Assembly: GCF_004359375.1 (NCBI RefSeq)
Contig: NZ_CP034726.1
Span: 186,001-250,000, forward strand
DNA length: 64,000 nucleotides
Source of the DNA: Acetilactobacillus jinshanensis
GTDB lineage: Bacteria; Bacillota; Bacilli; Lactobacillales; Lactobacillaceae
Direction of reading: 5' to 3'
The position numbers and the translations under genes are program-made. Below, one piece after another: positions 34,297 through 42,355 of this stretch (position 1 is its first letter; each line of letters begins with the position of its first letter). The notes under the pieces are model-generated. The model saw nothing but the letters and a program-made list of their open reading frames with translations. It did not search any database and was not told the DNA's origin.

Positions 34297-34475
34297 GTCA
34301 AAAATAGTTTGAGTAAAATTAGGCCATATTAAATTTGATTTTTAATAATTATTAAATCAGTGGCTTTAATTTTTGCTGAATGTTATCACATTAGGATTGA
34401 CATAGATTTTTTGACTTGGTTATTCTATAATAGAAAATGGTTATTACACAAAATAAAGAAGAAGGTTAACACTTT

Positions 34476-36164
34476 ATGAACTTTTTCATGAACGAAGGTT
34501 TTAATTCCCAAAATTCCGGGATTGAACATGCTCAGTTAAAGCGAGCATTACTTTTCCGAAAGAATAAGGTGCCTTTCAAGCTGGTGTTTCGTCAGTGGAA
34601 CCCGTTAATTCACCACTGGCTTCACATTGCCGGCATGCATGATAACGAAATTTTGAGCTTATTCGATTATTTCCAGCACGCAACTAACGTTAAGAATAAA
34701 AAGATTACACCACGTGATATCGACTTCGGTATTCGTGGCCAGTTAAGATACCAGAAAGATCCTCGTGCCAACCGTTACTTAGTCTTTAAAGGTAACATCC
34801 TTTTAGGCCGTGTTAATTACTTTGTCAAGGACATCTCCGATCACAAACAGGTTCAGTCCGTTGAACTCTTTGATGGCTTTGGTAACTTATACCGCGTTGA
34901 CTTCTTTGATCTCCGTGGCTTCAAGTCCATGGTTCAGTGGTACACACCTGATAACAAGATTGGCACTGAAGTATGGTACACCCCAGAAGGCCGTCCTGCC
35001 ATCGAAGACTTCTACCGTAAGAACGCCCTTGGCAAGATGAAGAAGTCTGGTTGGAAAGTCCGTGACGAAGACGGTACTGTTCACAACTTAACTTCTGGTG
35101 GTGAATTAATCCGTCTCTTCCTAAACGACGTCAACGATCATTACATGAACTCTAAGATGCCTAACATCTTCATCATGGACCGTTCCGATGTTTACGAAGA
35201 AGAATTACTTTACTTAAGAAACCCTTGTTACAAGGTCTTACACCTGCATAACTGTCAGTCGGGTGATGCCACCAAGCCGAATACTTCAATCTTGAACAAC
35301 AATTATGAATACAGCTTGGTTAACGCTAACCAGTACAACGCCATTATTTCTGCCACCCATAAGCAGACTCGTGACGTGATTCACCGTTTCCATCCTCAGA
35401 CTGATATGTTCACGATTCCCGTTGGTGTGATTCCTGATAAGCACTTTGACGAACCACGAATTCCAATGAAGGATCGTAAGCAGGGTAACATCGTTGTCAC
35501 CGCTCGTATCGCTGCCGATAAACGTTTTGATGACGTTATCCGTGCTATGGGCTTAGCCATGAAGAAAGATCCTAAGTTAGACTTAAGCATCGATCTTTAC
35601 GGTTATGTTGACCACTCCAACCACGATGCCGCTAGCAAGCACATCAAGAAGGCCATGAAGGAATTTCCTAACACCAAGGGTCGTGTTCATTTACATGGTT
35701 ACACCAACAACGTTGCTAAGTACCAGAAGCAGGGTCAGGTTTACCCGTTAGCATCCATGATGGAAGGTTTTAACTTAGCCATGATGGAAGCTCAATCCGA
35801 AGGTGACGTCGGTGTTACTTACGACTGTAACTACGGTCCTAACGAATTAGTCGTCAATAACAAGAACGGTTACATCGTTCCAATGGGCGGCTGGAAGAAG
35901 ATGTCCGATTGCTTCGTTAAGTTATTCAGCAATCCAAAGTTACTCCAGAAGATGTCTGATAACGCCTACGAATTATCCAAGCGCTTCAGTGAAACCAACG
36001 TCTGGAAAGGCTGGAAGAAGTTACTGGACACCGCCAAGAAAGAATGGCCTGCCATGTACAAGCAGTACCGTCCAGACATTAGCGAAGGCTTAGGCACACC
36101 ACGTCAGTTGGAAGCCAAGGAAAAACGCCTTGCTAAGCAGTCGAAGAGTCAAGCCAAAGCATAA
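34476..36164 (+). CDS. GT4 glycosyltransferase, TagE/TarM/GtfA-like, intact E-x7-E
   Basis: A 562-aa cytoplasmic retaining glycosyltransferase. The N-terminal half is the beta-sheet (DUF1975-like) region of teichoic-acid alpha-glucosyltransferases TagE/TarM and of GtfA. The C-terminal GT4 domain has VVTARIAADKRFDDVIRAM, HGYT and EGFNLAMMEAQ, giving the catalytic E-x7-E. Codon use is strongly biased to preferred codons, indicating high expression. It lies 180 bases after the serine-rich adhesin and is followed after 18 bases by a paralogue. It could glucosylate wall teichoic acid or the adhesin stalk; sequence alone does not decide. Confidence 0.88.
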   Translation: MNFFMNEGFNSQNSGIEHAQLKRALLFRKNKVPFKLVFRQWNPLIHHWLHIAGMHDNEILSLFDYFQHATNVKNKKITPRDIDFGIRGQLRYQKDPRANRYLVFKGNILLGRVNYFVKDISDHKQVQSVELFDGFGNLYRVDFFDLRGFKSMVQWYTPDNKIGTEVWYTPEGRPAIEDFYRKNALGKMKKSGWKVRDEDGTVHNLTSGGELIRLFLNDVNDHYMNSKMPNIFIMDRSDVYEEELLYLRNPCYKVLHLHNCQSGDATKPNTSILNNNYEYSLVNANQYNAIISATHKQTRDVIHRFHPQTDMFTIPVGVIPDKHFDEPRIPMKDRKQGNIVVTARIAADKRFDDVIRAMGLAMKKDPKLDLSIDLYGYVDHSNHDAASKHIKKAMKEFPNTKGRVHLHGYTNNVAKYQKQGQVYPLASMMEGFNLAMMEAQSEGDVGVTYDCNYGPNELVVNNKNGYIVPMGGWKKMSDCFVKLFSNPKLLQKMSDNAYELSKRFSETNVWKGWKKLLDTAKKEWPAMYKQYRPDISEGLGTPRQLEAKEKRLAKQSKSQAKA

Positions 36165-36182
36165 TCGAGGGATTTATAAGAT

Positions 36183-37730
36183 ATGAGTGAAAGATATTTA
36201 TTCGTTAACGAAAATATTTTTACTTTTAATTCCGGTACTGAATTCTCCGCGATGAACCGTCAGAAGCTCTTCCGTAAGCACGGCATCGATTCCAAGATCG
36301 TGACCCGTAATTACAACCAGGGCTTACACCAGGAAATCGCTAAGTACGGATTAAAAGATGATGACATCATCAACATGTATGACTACTTTCAGGGTACGAT
36401 GCACGTTCCGCATCATCATGAAAAATTACGTTACTCCAAGATCGTTGATAAGCGTTATGACAAGATTATCGGTGTTAACAGTAACTATTCATTACTGAAG
36501 CGTGGTCAGCGGACCGTTGCCAAGGTTAACATTTTCCCGTTGACCGTTGGTGAAGTCGGCATCGTTTCTTACTACGATGACTTCGGTAACGTTACCAGCC
36601 GTGACATCTGGGACGGTCGTGGCTTCAAGTCCAAGACTCAGTACATGCATCCGGATGGCACCATTGGTGACGAAATCGTTTATAACTACCAGGGTGTTCC
36701 GGTCATCGAAATTACCCACATGTACATCAACCACAAGACCAAGCAGGTTGGTCCTACCATGTTTAAATTATTGAACTACAAGGGTCACAACTGGCGCTTT
36801 AACACTGAAGATGACATGTTCGACTTCTTCTTGGATGACTTATTAAAGCAGAAGCCAGCCGTTGTTATCAATGACCGCCCAACCTTGACTGGTGTCGTTG
36901 CCAAGTTGAAGTACGCTGATTCCAAGTACCAGTTACTTCATAATGAACAGACGACGAATGCCGCCATGGCTGGTAGTGCCAAGGGTAAGTTATTCCCTGT
37001 CTTGGAACCGTTATTCCACAAGTACTTACAGGATTACGATGGCTTGATCGTTCCAACTGTTCAGCAGAAACAGGACTTAAACCGTCTCTTTCCTGAAGTA
37101 CCGGTTTACGCCATTTCTGATACGGCCTTAGATAGTGATCACATGGCTAAGGTTGCCAAGGAATTAAAGCCAGCTGCTAAGAAAGATAACAATCTTCTAT
37201 ATATCGGTCGAATTGCCCATGATAAGCATATCGACCAGTTAATCCAGATTGCCAGCTTCGTTAAGAACAGCGTTCCTGACTTAACATTAGAAGTCGTTGG
37301 TTACTTTGAATCACCACAGTACCAGAAGATGTTACAGCAGCAGGTTAAGCGTTTAGGGATGCAGAAATCCGTTAAGTTCATCAACTATGCGATTGGTGAC
37401 CGTAAGGACAAGTTAATGAAGGATGCCAAAGCCATGGCCCAGACGTCATTTGGTGAAGGCCTCAGTATGTCCTTAGTGAACGGCTTAGAATACGGTTTAC
37501 CTGAAGTTGCCTACAACGTCAATTACGGACCGAACAACATTATCGAAAACGGTAAGAACGGTTACTTAGTTCCGCAGGGTAACATTCGTGAAGCTGCTAA
37601 CCACTTGGCTAAGATCATGAGTGATAACTCATTAAATGATAAGTTAAGTAAGGGTGCTTTAGCTAAGGCTAAAGAATTCAATGATGACGCTATCATTAAC
37701 CAGTGGAAGCCATTCTTCAAGAATAACTAG
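36183..37730 (+). CDS. GT4 glycosyltransferase paralogue with E-x7-N, probable non-catalytic partner
   Basis: A 515-aa protein sharing the fold and much of the motif order of the upstream gene (MYDYFQ, YYDDFGNV, DGRGFKS, LLYIGRIAHDKHIDQLI, NVNYGPNNIIENGKNGYLVP). At the E-x7-E site it reads EGLSMSLVN, so the second glutamate is Asn. In GtfA-GtfB and paired TagE systems one partner is catalytic and the other supports binding or stability. The same is proposed here. The SD is weak (GAGGGA). Codon bias is as strong as in its neighbour. Confidence 0.87.
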   Translation: MSERYLFVNENIFTFNSGTEFSAMNRQKLFRKHGIDSKIVTRNYNQGLHQEIAKYGLKDDDIINMYDYFQGTMHVPHHHEKLRYSKIVDKRYDKIIGVNSNYSLLKRGQRTVAKVNIFPLTVGEVGIVSYYDDFGNVTSRDIWDGRGFKSKTQYMHPDGTIGDEIVYNYQGVPVIEITHMYINHKTKQVGPTMFKLLNYKGHNWRFNTEDDMFDFFLDDLLKQKPAVVINDRPTLTGVVAKLKYADSKYQLLHNEQTTNAAMAGSAKGKLFPVLEPLFHKYLQDYDGLIVPTVQQKQDLNRLFPEVPVYAISDTALDSDHMAKVAKELKPAAKKDNNLLYIGRIAHDKHIDQLIQIASFVKNSVPDLTLEVVGYFESPQYQKMLQQQVKRLGMQKSVKFINYAIGDRKDKLMKDAKAMAQTSFGEGLSMSLVNGLEYGLPEVAYNVNYGPNNIIENGKNGYLVPQGNIREAANHLAKIMSDNSLNDKLSKGALAKAKEFNDDAIINQWKPFFKNN

Positions 37731-37753
37731 AATTTAGAAATTTAACTAAAATT

Positions 37754-37790
37754 AAAAGCGATCGATCTAGTTTAGATCGACCGCTTTTTT
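37754..37790. terminator. Terminator after the glycosyltransferase pair
   Basis: Stem AAAAGCGaTCGATCTA / TAGATCGAcCGCTTTTTT; it ends the adhesin/glycosyltransferase block and may also serve the convergent peptidase gene. Confidence 0.85.
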
Positions 37791-37803
37791 GTTTACCTTG
37801 AGT

Positions 37804-39240
37804 TTAGTATTTTCTGGGTGGTGTTGAATAATTCTTGATGTATTGATCGTTTTGTAGGGCAAGAGTCTTTTCAATTAGTTGTCTAATTAAGGTCTGGGTC
37901 TTATAGGTGATGTGATTGGCCATCTTAAATGAAGCTTTGGTGAGGAAGTTGGTCATCTGGTCAGGTTGGATTTGTTTAGCTTGTTGATCGAAATGATTTA
38001 ATAGCTTAAATTCATCGCTTTGACAAGCTTCTCGATATTGATTAACGGTTTTGATTAATCCATGATAGTGAGGAATTACAAGGGATTGCAATAGTTCATA
38101 CATCCAGTAGGCACTGTGGCGGTCAAAGTGATCACCAGCAGTCTGATAATTAGCGGGTGTCTGACTGATGTTGGTGTAGAACGGAACGTACGGACTGAAG
38201 ACAAGGTTACCTAACCCTAACCATTCAACACAGGAATATTTAAGATTACGATCATTACGAATCTGTAAGATATGCGAAGCTCGGTTGGTGCTGACACCGA
38301 CGGGGCGGAATTTATAATGATGGACTTTATCTTTTCCATATGGATCATAAGGTGTGCCTTGATAATGGGATGATAAGAACTTTTCAACATCGACAATGCT
38401 TAACTTATGGTCGGGATGGTGAAGAAACGGAATCTCAGGATCCATGGGTGATTGTTTAGCGGACGACGTAAACATGCGTTGACCATACCAAGCGCGACCG
38501 TTACTGAAGTGAAGATCATGAGTAGTTCGGGTTCCAGCAATGTGTCGCCAATTAAATTCCTTTAGATCAGGATTAAGATGGTGCTGTTTAACGAATTCTG
38601 GTAAATCTGGTGACCACATGAAGTTCTTCGGATCATCGAAATCAACGTTCTGGATCATCATCTGATTAGGTGCAATTGCATAGCAGTCATCCGGGATGCG
38701 TTGGGCAACCCAATGGTGACCACCGGCAGTTTCGACATACCAGATTTCATTTTTGTCTGAAAAGATAATCCCGTTACTTTCACCGGTACCGTACTTTTCC
38801 AAGAGTTTACCCAAACGTTTAACACCGTCTTGAGCACTGTTGATATAGGGCAAAATAACGGTTGGCATGTCAATTTCATTTAAACCGTATTTAGTTAGCG
38901 GATCAGCTTTGAGAAATTGCTGATTATTAGAGGTAGTTTCCGTGGCGCTCATGCAGACGTTCTTTTCGTTAACGCCGCCTTCTTCATAGGCGTGATTTGA
39001 GAAGCCGCTCATGGCAACGGGCTGACAAGTATATCGATAGGCGTGTTTGGGTAACGGAATCTTGACACCCGTTTTTTCTGATGTAAAAGTTTGATTTTGA
39101 TTATCATGAGCGGGGCGGACCAAAAACTTAATGGGGAATTTCGGTTCCCGAATGTCTTCGTTTCGACCGACGATCGTTGAACCATCGGTGCTAGCAGCTT
39201 TACCAACTAGCATTGTGGTACAGGTTTTAAAGTCTTTCAT
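37804..39240 (-). CDS. pepD: C69 family dipeptidase (PepD)
   Basis: A 478-aa cytoplasmic Ntn-hydrolase dipeptidase. The family N-terminus is present: CTTMLVGKAASTDGSTIVGRNED, where Cys7 is the expected nucleophile after removal of a short propeptide. Length matches lactobacillar PepD (470-475 aa). The ATG at 39240 has AAAGGAAG upstream; extending further would disrupt alignment with the family. It provides amino acids from dipeptides in peptide-dependent bacteria. The opposite-strand neighbour is the glycosyltransferase block. Confidence 0.93.
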   Translation of the reverse strand: MKDFKTCTTMLVGKAASTDGSTIVGRNEDIREPKFPIKFLVRPAHDNQNQTFTSEKTGVKIPLPKHAYRYTCQPVAMSGFSNHAYEEGGVNEKNVCMSATETTSNNQQFLKADPLTKYGLNEIDMPTVILPYINSAQDGVKRLGKLLEKYGTGESNGIIFSDKNEIWYVETAGGHHWVAQRIPDDCYAIAPNQMMIQNVDFDDPKNFMWSPDLPEFVKQHHLNPDLKEFNWRHIAGTRTTHDLHFSNGRAWYGQRMFTSSAKQSPMDPEIPFLHHPDHKLSIVDVEKFLSSHYQGTPYDPYGKDKVHHYKFRPVGVSTNRASHILQIRNDRNLKYSCVEWLGLGNLVFSPYVPFYTNISQTPANYQTAGDHFDRHSAYWMYELLQSLVIPHYHGLIKTVNQYREACQSDEFKLLNHFDQQAKQIQPDQMTNFLTKASFKMANHITYKTQTLIRQLIEKTLALQNDQYIKNYSTPPRKY

Positions 39241-39281
39241 GTTAATGCTTCCTTTATCGATTGATAAGATGAGTAAAATAA

Positions 39282-39312
39282 AAGGCATTGCCTATATTAT
39301 AGACAATGCCTT
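39282..39312 (-). terminator. Terminator after the SPOR-like gene
   Basis: Minus-strand stem AAGGCATTGtCTAT / ATAGgCAATGCCTT followed by a T-rich run, between the genes at 39327-39833 and pepD. Confidence 0.75.
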
Positions 39313-39326
39313 AGATATTAGTTAGA

Positions 39327-39833
39327 TTATTTTGATTTTGTGAATTGTAAGTAGTAATCACCCTGACCATCAGAGCGAACTAGATAGTTAGTATAACCAG
39401 CATGCAGCCAGCGTTGCTGAGTTGCCTGGGCCCAAGCTTTGGCGTTGCTAATCGAAGCAAAGCGCTGTTTATGGTACACCGGTTGCGGTGGAATTGGTGG
39501 CTGACGTTTCTTCTGAACAGTAGTATTGTAATTAACCTTAGGCTGTCTTTCTTGTTCGACTCGGTCGTTTCGAGCCGTTCGAATCGCCCGAAGACTATTT
39601 CGGTTTACGGATTGATCCGACTTACTAACGTGTCGTGTGACGTGACTGTGGTAACTGTTCTCAGCCGTCTGGTGTTGATTGAACAGTCTAATTCCACCGA
39701 GGATCAGAAAGACGATGATGATTAAACCGGAGATCCAGACACAGATGACCGCCTGCTGATTATTACGTTTTTGACGATGATAATTAAAACGGTAACATTT
39801 TAATTGTGAATGCTGTGATTCGTTAGGAAGCAT
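39327..39833 (-). CDS. Membrane-anchored protein with C-terminal SPOR-like domain
   Basis: A 168-aa protein with a basic cytoplasmic N-terminus, one membrane helix (VWISGLIIIVFLILGGIRLF), a long polar linker rich in Gln, Arg and Ser, and a C-terminal 45 residues (ASISNAKAWAQATQQRWLHA, then DYYLQF) that resembles a SPOR peptidoglycan-binding repeat. This would place it at the cell surface near septal wall. The ATG at 39833 has AGGAG 8 bases upstream. It is monocistronic. The SPOR call is tentative because the domain is short. Confidence 0.65.
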   Translation of the reverse strand: MLPNESQHSQLKCYRFNYHRQKRNNQQAVICVWISGLIIIVFLILGGIRLFNQHQTAENSYHSHVTRHVSKSDQSVNRNSLRAIRTARNDRVEQERQPKVNYNTTVQKKRQPPIPPQPVYHKQRFASISNAKAWAQATQQRWLHAGYTNYLVRSDGQGDYYLQFTKSK

Positions 39834-39891
39834 GCGTATCACTCCTAATGTTTTCTATCCAAAATAATATTATCACAGTTCAGACGATAAA

Positions 39892-39926
39892 GAAAAATCC
39901 CGCTTATATTGAAATAAGCAGGATTA
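39892..39926 (-). terminator. Terminator after the amino-acid permease
   Basis: Minus-strand stem ATCCTGCTTAT / ATAAGCgGGAT followed by T5, 20 bases past the stop at 39945. Confidence 0.78.
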
Positions 39927-39944
39927 ATTAGATTTTGGAAATGA

Positions 39945-41549
39945 TTACTTCATTTTAACTTTACTATTAACGTGACGAGCGGTCTTCAAATTCTTGGTAA
40001 TCTGATAACTGGAAATTCCCCAACGGTAGAAAGCCAAGGATACGATAATGATGATAACAAAGTCTAACGGGTACGGAATTAAATTCGTTCCGTTAAAGCT
40101 GTTACTACCGAAGTATGACATTACCGAGATGACGATTAGGTAAACGATCATCCACATACTACTCTTAATTTCAGCACCGGTGTGACGCCAGTGAATTCGC
40201 CATTCGTAGAAGAAGTAGAATGGTAAGCCTAACATGATGATCAAGATAACCTTGACGGTGGTTGGCCACATTGCCCAGTAAGTAGCTAAACTAGCTAAGA
40301 CAAAGGCAAATGGTGCCATGAACTTCATCATCTTAAGGTGAATCGGTCGCTTAAAGTGCGGTGCGATGTTCCTTAAGGTGGTAACGGTAACCGGTCCAGT
40401 TAAGTAGGCAATCAATGTTGACGTTGAAATGACACTGGCTAAGGTTCCCCAAGAACGGAAGAACGCAACCAGCAGAACGCTAATGACTAAGTTGACGGCC
40501 ATCGCAATTCGTGGGACACCCCATTTTTTATTGGTGATGCCCAAGAACTTTGGCATATGACGGTTATCAACCATTGCGGCTAAAGTACGACCGGTTTGGG
40601 CAACGAATGATACCCCAGTTCCGAACGGTGATACGAAAGCATCAGCATACAGTAATACTGATAACCAGTAGACACCTAACATAATAGCTAAATCAGCAAA
40701 TGGTGACTGGAATGAGATCCCGTGCCAACCGAGTTTAGCAACCATACTAGGTTTAACGACACCAACGAACGTGAATTGAAGTAAGACGTAAATTACAACA
40801 CTGATCAGTAACGAGATTACGATCCCAAGCGGGATGTTTCGCTTCGGGTTCTTGATTTCTTCACCCATATTAATAACGACCTGAAAGGCGTTATACGAGA
40901 AGATAATTCCTGAACTAGTGGTGGCAGCAAAGATTGCGGCACTACCATAAGGCATGAAGCCACCGATTCCAGCACCAACTTCGTTTCCGGGGTGGAAGCC
41001 AGCTAACAGTAACATCACGATCGTTAGTAACGGAATTACTAATTTAAAGATAGAGATGAAACTGGTAAACGTAGCCAGGAACTTAACTGACCAGTAGTTT
41101 AAGAGGGTGAAGACCAGGATGAATAGAAAGACAACAAACAGACCTTCGTTCGAGATCTCACCATTATACATAAAGCCTCGGGTCCAGTAAGCCCAGCTCC
41201 ACGGCCAGGAACTCATATATTGAACGGCTGCGACGGCTTCAATTGGGATTAACGTCACTAACGAGACCCAATTAGACCAGGCCGCGATAAAACCAAGTAG
41301 CGATCCGTGAGTGTATTGAGCGTAACGGCTCATTCCGCCGGTCTCTGGAAACATGGTACCCAGTTCAATGTAGTTAAAGGCAATTGAACCGATGACGATT
41401 GCTCCGATGATCCATGAAAGAATGGCTGCTGGTCCTGCAACTTTAGAAGCTTCCCAGGAACCAAATAGCCATCCGGATCCGATAATGGAGCTTAGTCCGA
41501 GCATCACGATCTGAAAGAGACCGATTTGACGTTTGGATTTAGTTTTCAT
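39945..41549 (-). CDS. APC family amino acid permease
   Basis: A 534-aa membrane transporter with about 12 helices. The first-helix signature GLSSIIGSGWLFGSWEASKVAGPAA is typical of the APC superfamily (helix-1 unwinding GSG). The helix-6 region has ATTSSGIIFSYNAFQ. The substrate is not readable; similarity of form is to glutamate/aspartate and GABA-type exchangers. The ATG at 41549 places the start directly before the first helix with AAAGGAG 13 bases upstream; a longer form from 41615 has no clear SD. It is a single gene between terminators. Confidence 0.88.
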   Translation of the reverse strand: MKTKSKRQIGLFQIVMLGLSSIIGSGWLFGSWEASKVAGPAAILSWIIGAIVIGSIAFNYIELGTMFPETGGMSRYAQYTHGSLLGFIAAWSNWVSLVTLIPIEAVAAVQYMSSWPWSWAYWTRGFMYNGEISNEGLFVVFLFILVFTLLNYWSVKFLATFTSFISIFKLVIPLLTIVMLLLAGFHPGNEVGAGIGGFMPYGSAAIFAATTSSGIIFSYNAFQVVINMGEEIKNPKRNIPLGIVISLLISVVIYVLLQFTFVGVVKPSMVAKLGWHGISFQSPFADLAIMLGVYWLSVLLYADAFVSPFGTGVSFVAQTGRTLAAMVDNRHMPKFLGITNKKWGVPRIAMAVNLVISVLLVAFFRSWGTLASVISTSTLIAYLTGPVTVTTLRNIAPHFKRPIHLKMMKFMAPFAFVLASLATYWAMWPTTVKVILIIMLGLPFYFFYEWRIHWRHTGAEIKSSMWMIVYLIVISVMSYFGSNSFNGTNLIPYPLDFVIIIIVSLAFYRWGISSYQITKNLKTARHVNSKVKMK

Positions 41550-41672
41550 ATATTTATCAAATCTCCTTTGATAACTTTCCTCCAAAAACAATTCGATATT
41601 CAAATGTAAAGTCATGAATTGTTCTCATGACATATCTATTATTATATCAAAATTTAGAAAATGGTTCAAGAA

Positions 41673-41702
41673 AAGCCCAGTCTAGCAAGTACTGGGCCAC
41701 TT
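41673..41702 (-). terminator. Terminator after the VOC gene
   Basis: Minus-strand stem GCCCAGT / ACTGGGC followed by TTTTCTT, 20 bases past the stop at 41723. Confidence 0.8.
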
Positions 41703-41722
41703 TGGATCAATTTGATTTAGAT

Positions 41723-42121
41723 TTAATTAAATGATTTTGTTTGCTTGGATTCTTTAATTTCGATTAAATTCTTATCAGGATCTAAGATCCAAATGGCTCG
41801 CATTGGACCATTGGAACCTTTGACTTCAACGGGACCTTTAACAACTGGAACACCGTAATTAGCTAAGTGTTCCTTGGTGTAGGTTAATGAATCCTTATCG
41901 GTAATGCATAATGCGGATGCACCAGGTGTTGGGACTGGGATGTTTGGATCGTAATCTTTACCAAGCTGACGAAAAACTAACTTTTGGTGACCTAATTGAA
42001 CGGTTAATAAATCTTTAGTAAAGCTAACGACCGGTAAATCTAATACTTCATGATAAAAACGCATTGTGCGATCGAGATCTTTAACGGTGATGGTGATGTG
42101 ATCAAAGTCACGTACTCTCAT
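41723..42121 (-). CDS. VOC family protein (glyoxalase/bleomycin-resistance fold)
   Basis: A 132-aa cytoplasmic protein with the paired beta-alpha-beta-beta-beta modules of the vicinal oxygen chelate family. Metal-site candidates are His8 in FDHITITVKDLDR and Glu near the C-terminus in DPDKNLIEIKES. It is close to the STM3117-like subgroup and could be a lactoylglutathione lyase-like enzyme or thiol-resistance protein. The start has AAGGAAG upstream. It is a single gene, divergent from the ABC-F gene. Confidence 0.88.
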   Translation of the reverse strand: MRVRDFDHITITVKDLDRTMRFYHEVLDLPVVSFTKDLLTVQLGHQKLVFRQLGKDYDPNIPVPTPGASALCITDKDSLTYTKEHLANYGVPVVKGPVEVKGSNGPMRAIWILDPDKNLIEIKESKQTKSFN

Positions 42122-42188
42122 GTGTAAAACTTCCTTTATGTATTGTGGTAATCAGGTAAATTATAGCATAAGTTAATATGTGTTCTGG

Positions 42189-42217
42189 TTGACTAATCTA
42201 TTAATATCCAGTACTTT
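42189..42217 (+). promoter_or_regulatory. Candidate promoter of the ABC-F leader
   Basis: -35 TTGACT at 42189-42194, a 17-base spacer and -10 TACTTT at 42212-42217 (weak). It would start a leader of about 135 nt containing a short ORF and a terminator. A second possible -10 (TATACT, 42327-42332) lies after the terminator but has no good -35. Confidence 0.4.
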
Positions 42218-42221
42218 AAAG

Positions 42222-42263
42222 ATGCTGAATATAATCAAGTTGAAAAATCCATATTGTTTTTAA
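42222..42263 (+). CDS. Possible 13-codon leader peptide upstream of the ABC-F gene
   Basis: A short ORF (MLNIIKLKNPYCF) whose stop codon at 42261-42263 touches the terminator hairpin that follows. The only SD-like sequence is AAAG, so translation is uncertain. Leader peptides placed just before terminators in front of ABC-F genes are known to sense ribosome-targeting antibiotics by stalling. The arrangement is suggestive, not proven. Confidence 0.35.
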   Translation: MLNIIKLKNPYCF

Positions 42264-42297
42264 GCCTGCTAGTTTCTCTAGTAGGTTCTTTTTTTAT
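42264..42297 (+). terminator. Terminator/attenuator upstream of the ABC-F gene
   Basis: Stem CCTGCTAG paired with CTAGTAGG (one G-U), loop TTTCT, then TTCTTTTTTT. It lies 60 bases before the ABC-F start in the same direction. No convincing gene ends here, so it probably acts on the leader transcript. Confidence 0.75.
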
Positions 42298-42355
42298 ATA
42301 AGAAATCCATTAAAATATAAATAGACTATACTAGTTTTTCGCAAAGGGGAATTCA

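Noticed and set aside
35396-37056. Several antisense open frames across the glycosyltransferase genes
   Set aside because: They result from strong codon bias (few stops on the opposite strand) and lack SDs and recognisable protein features.
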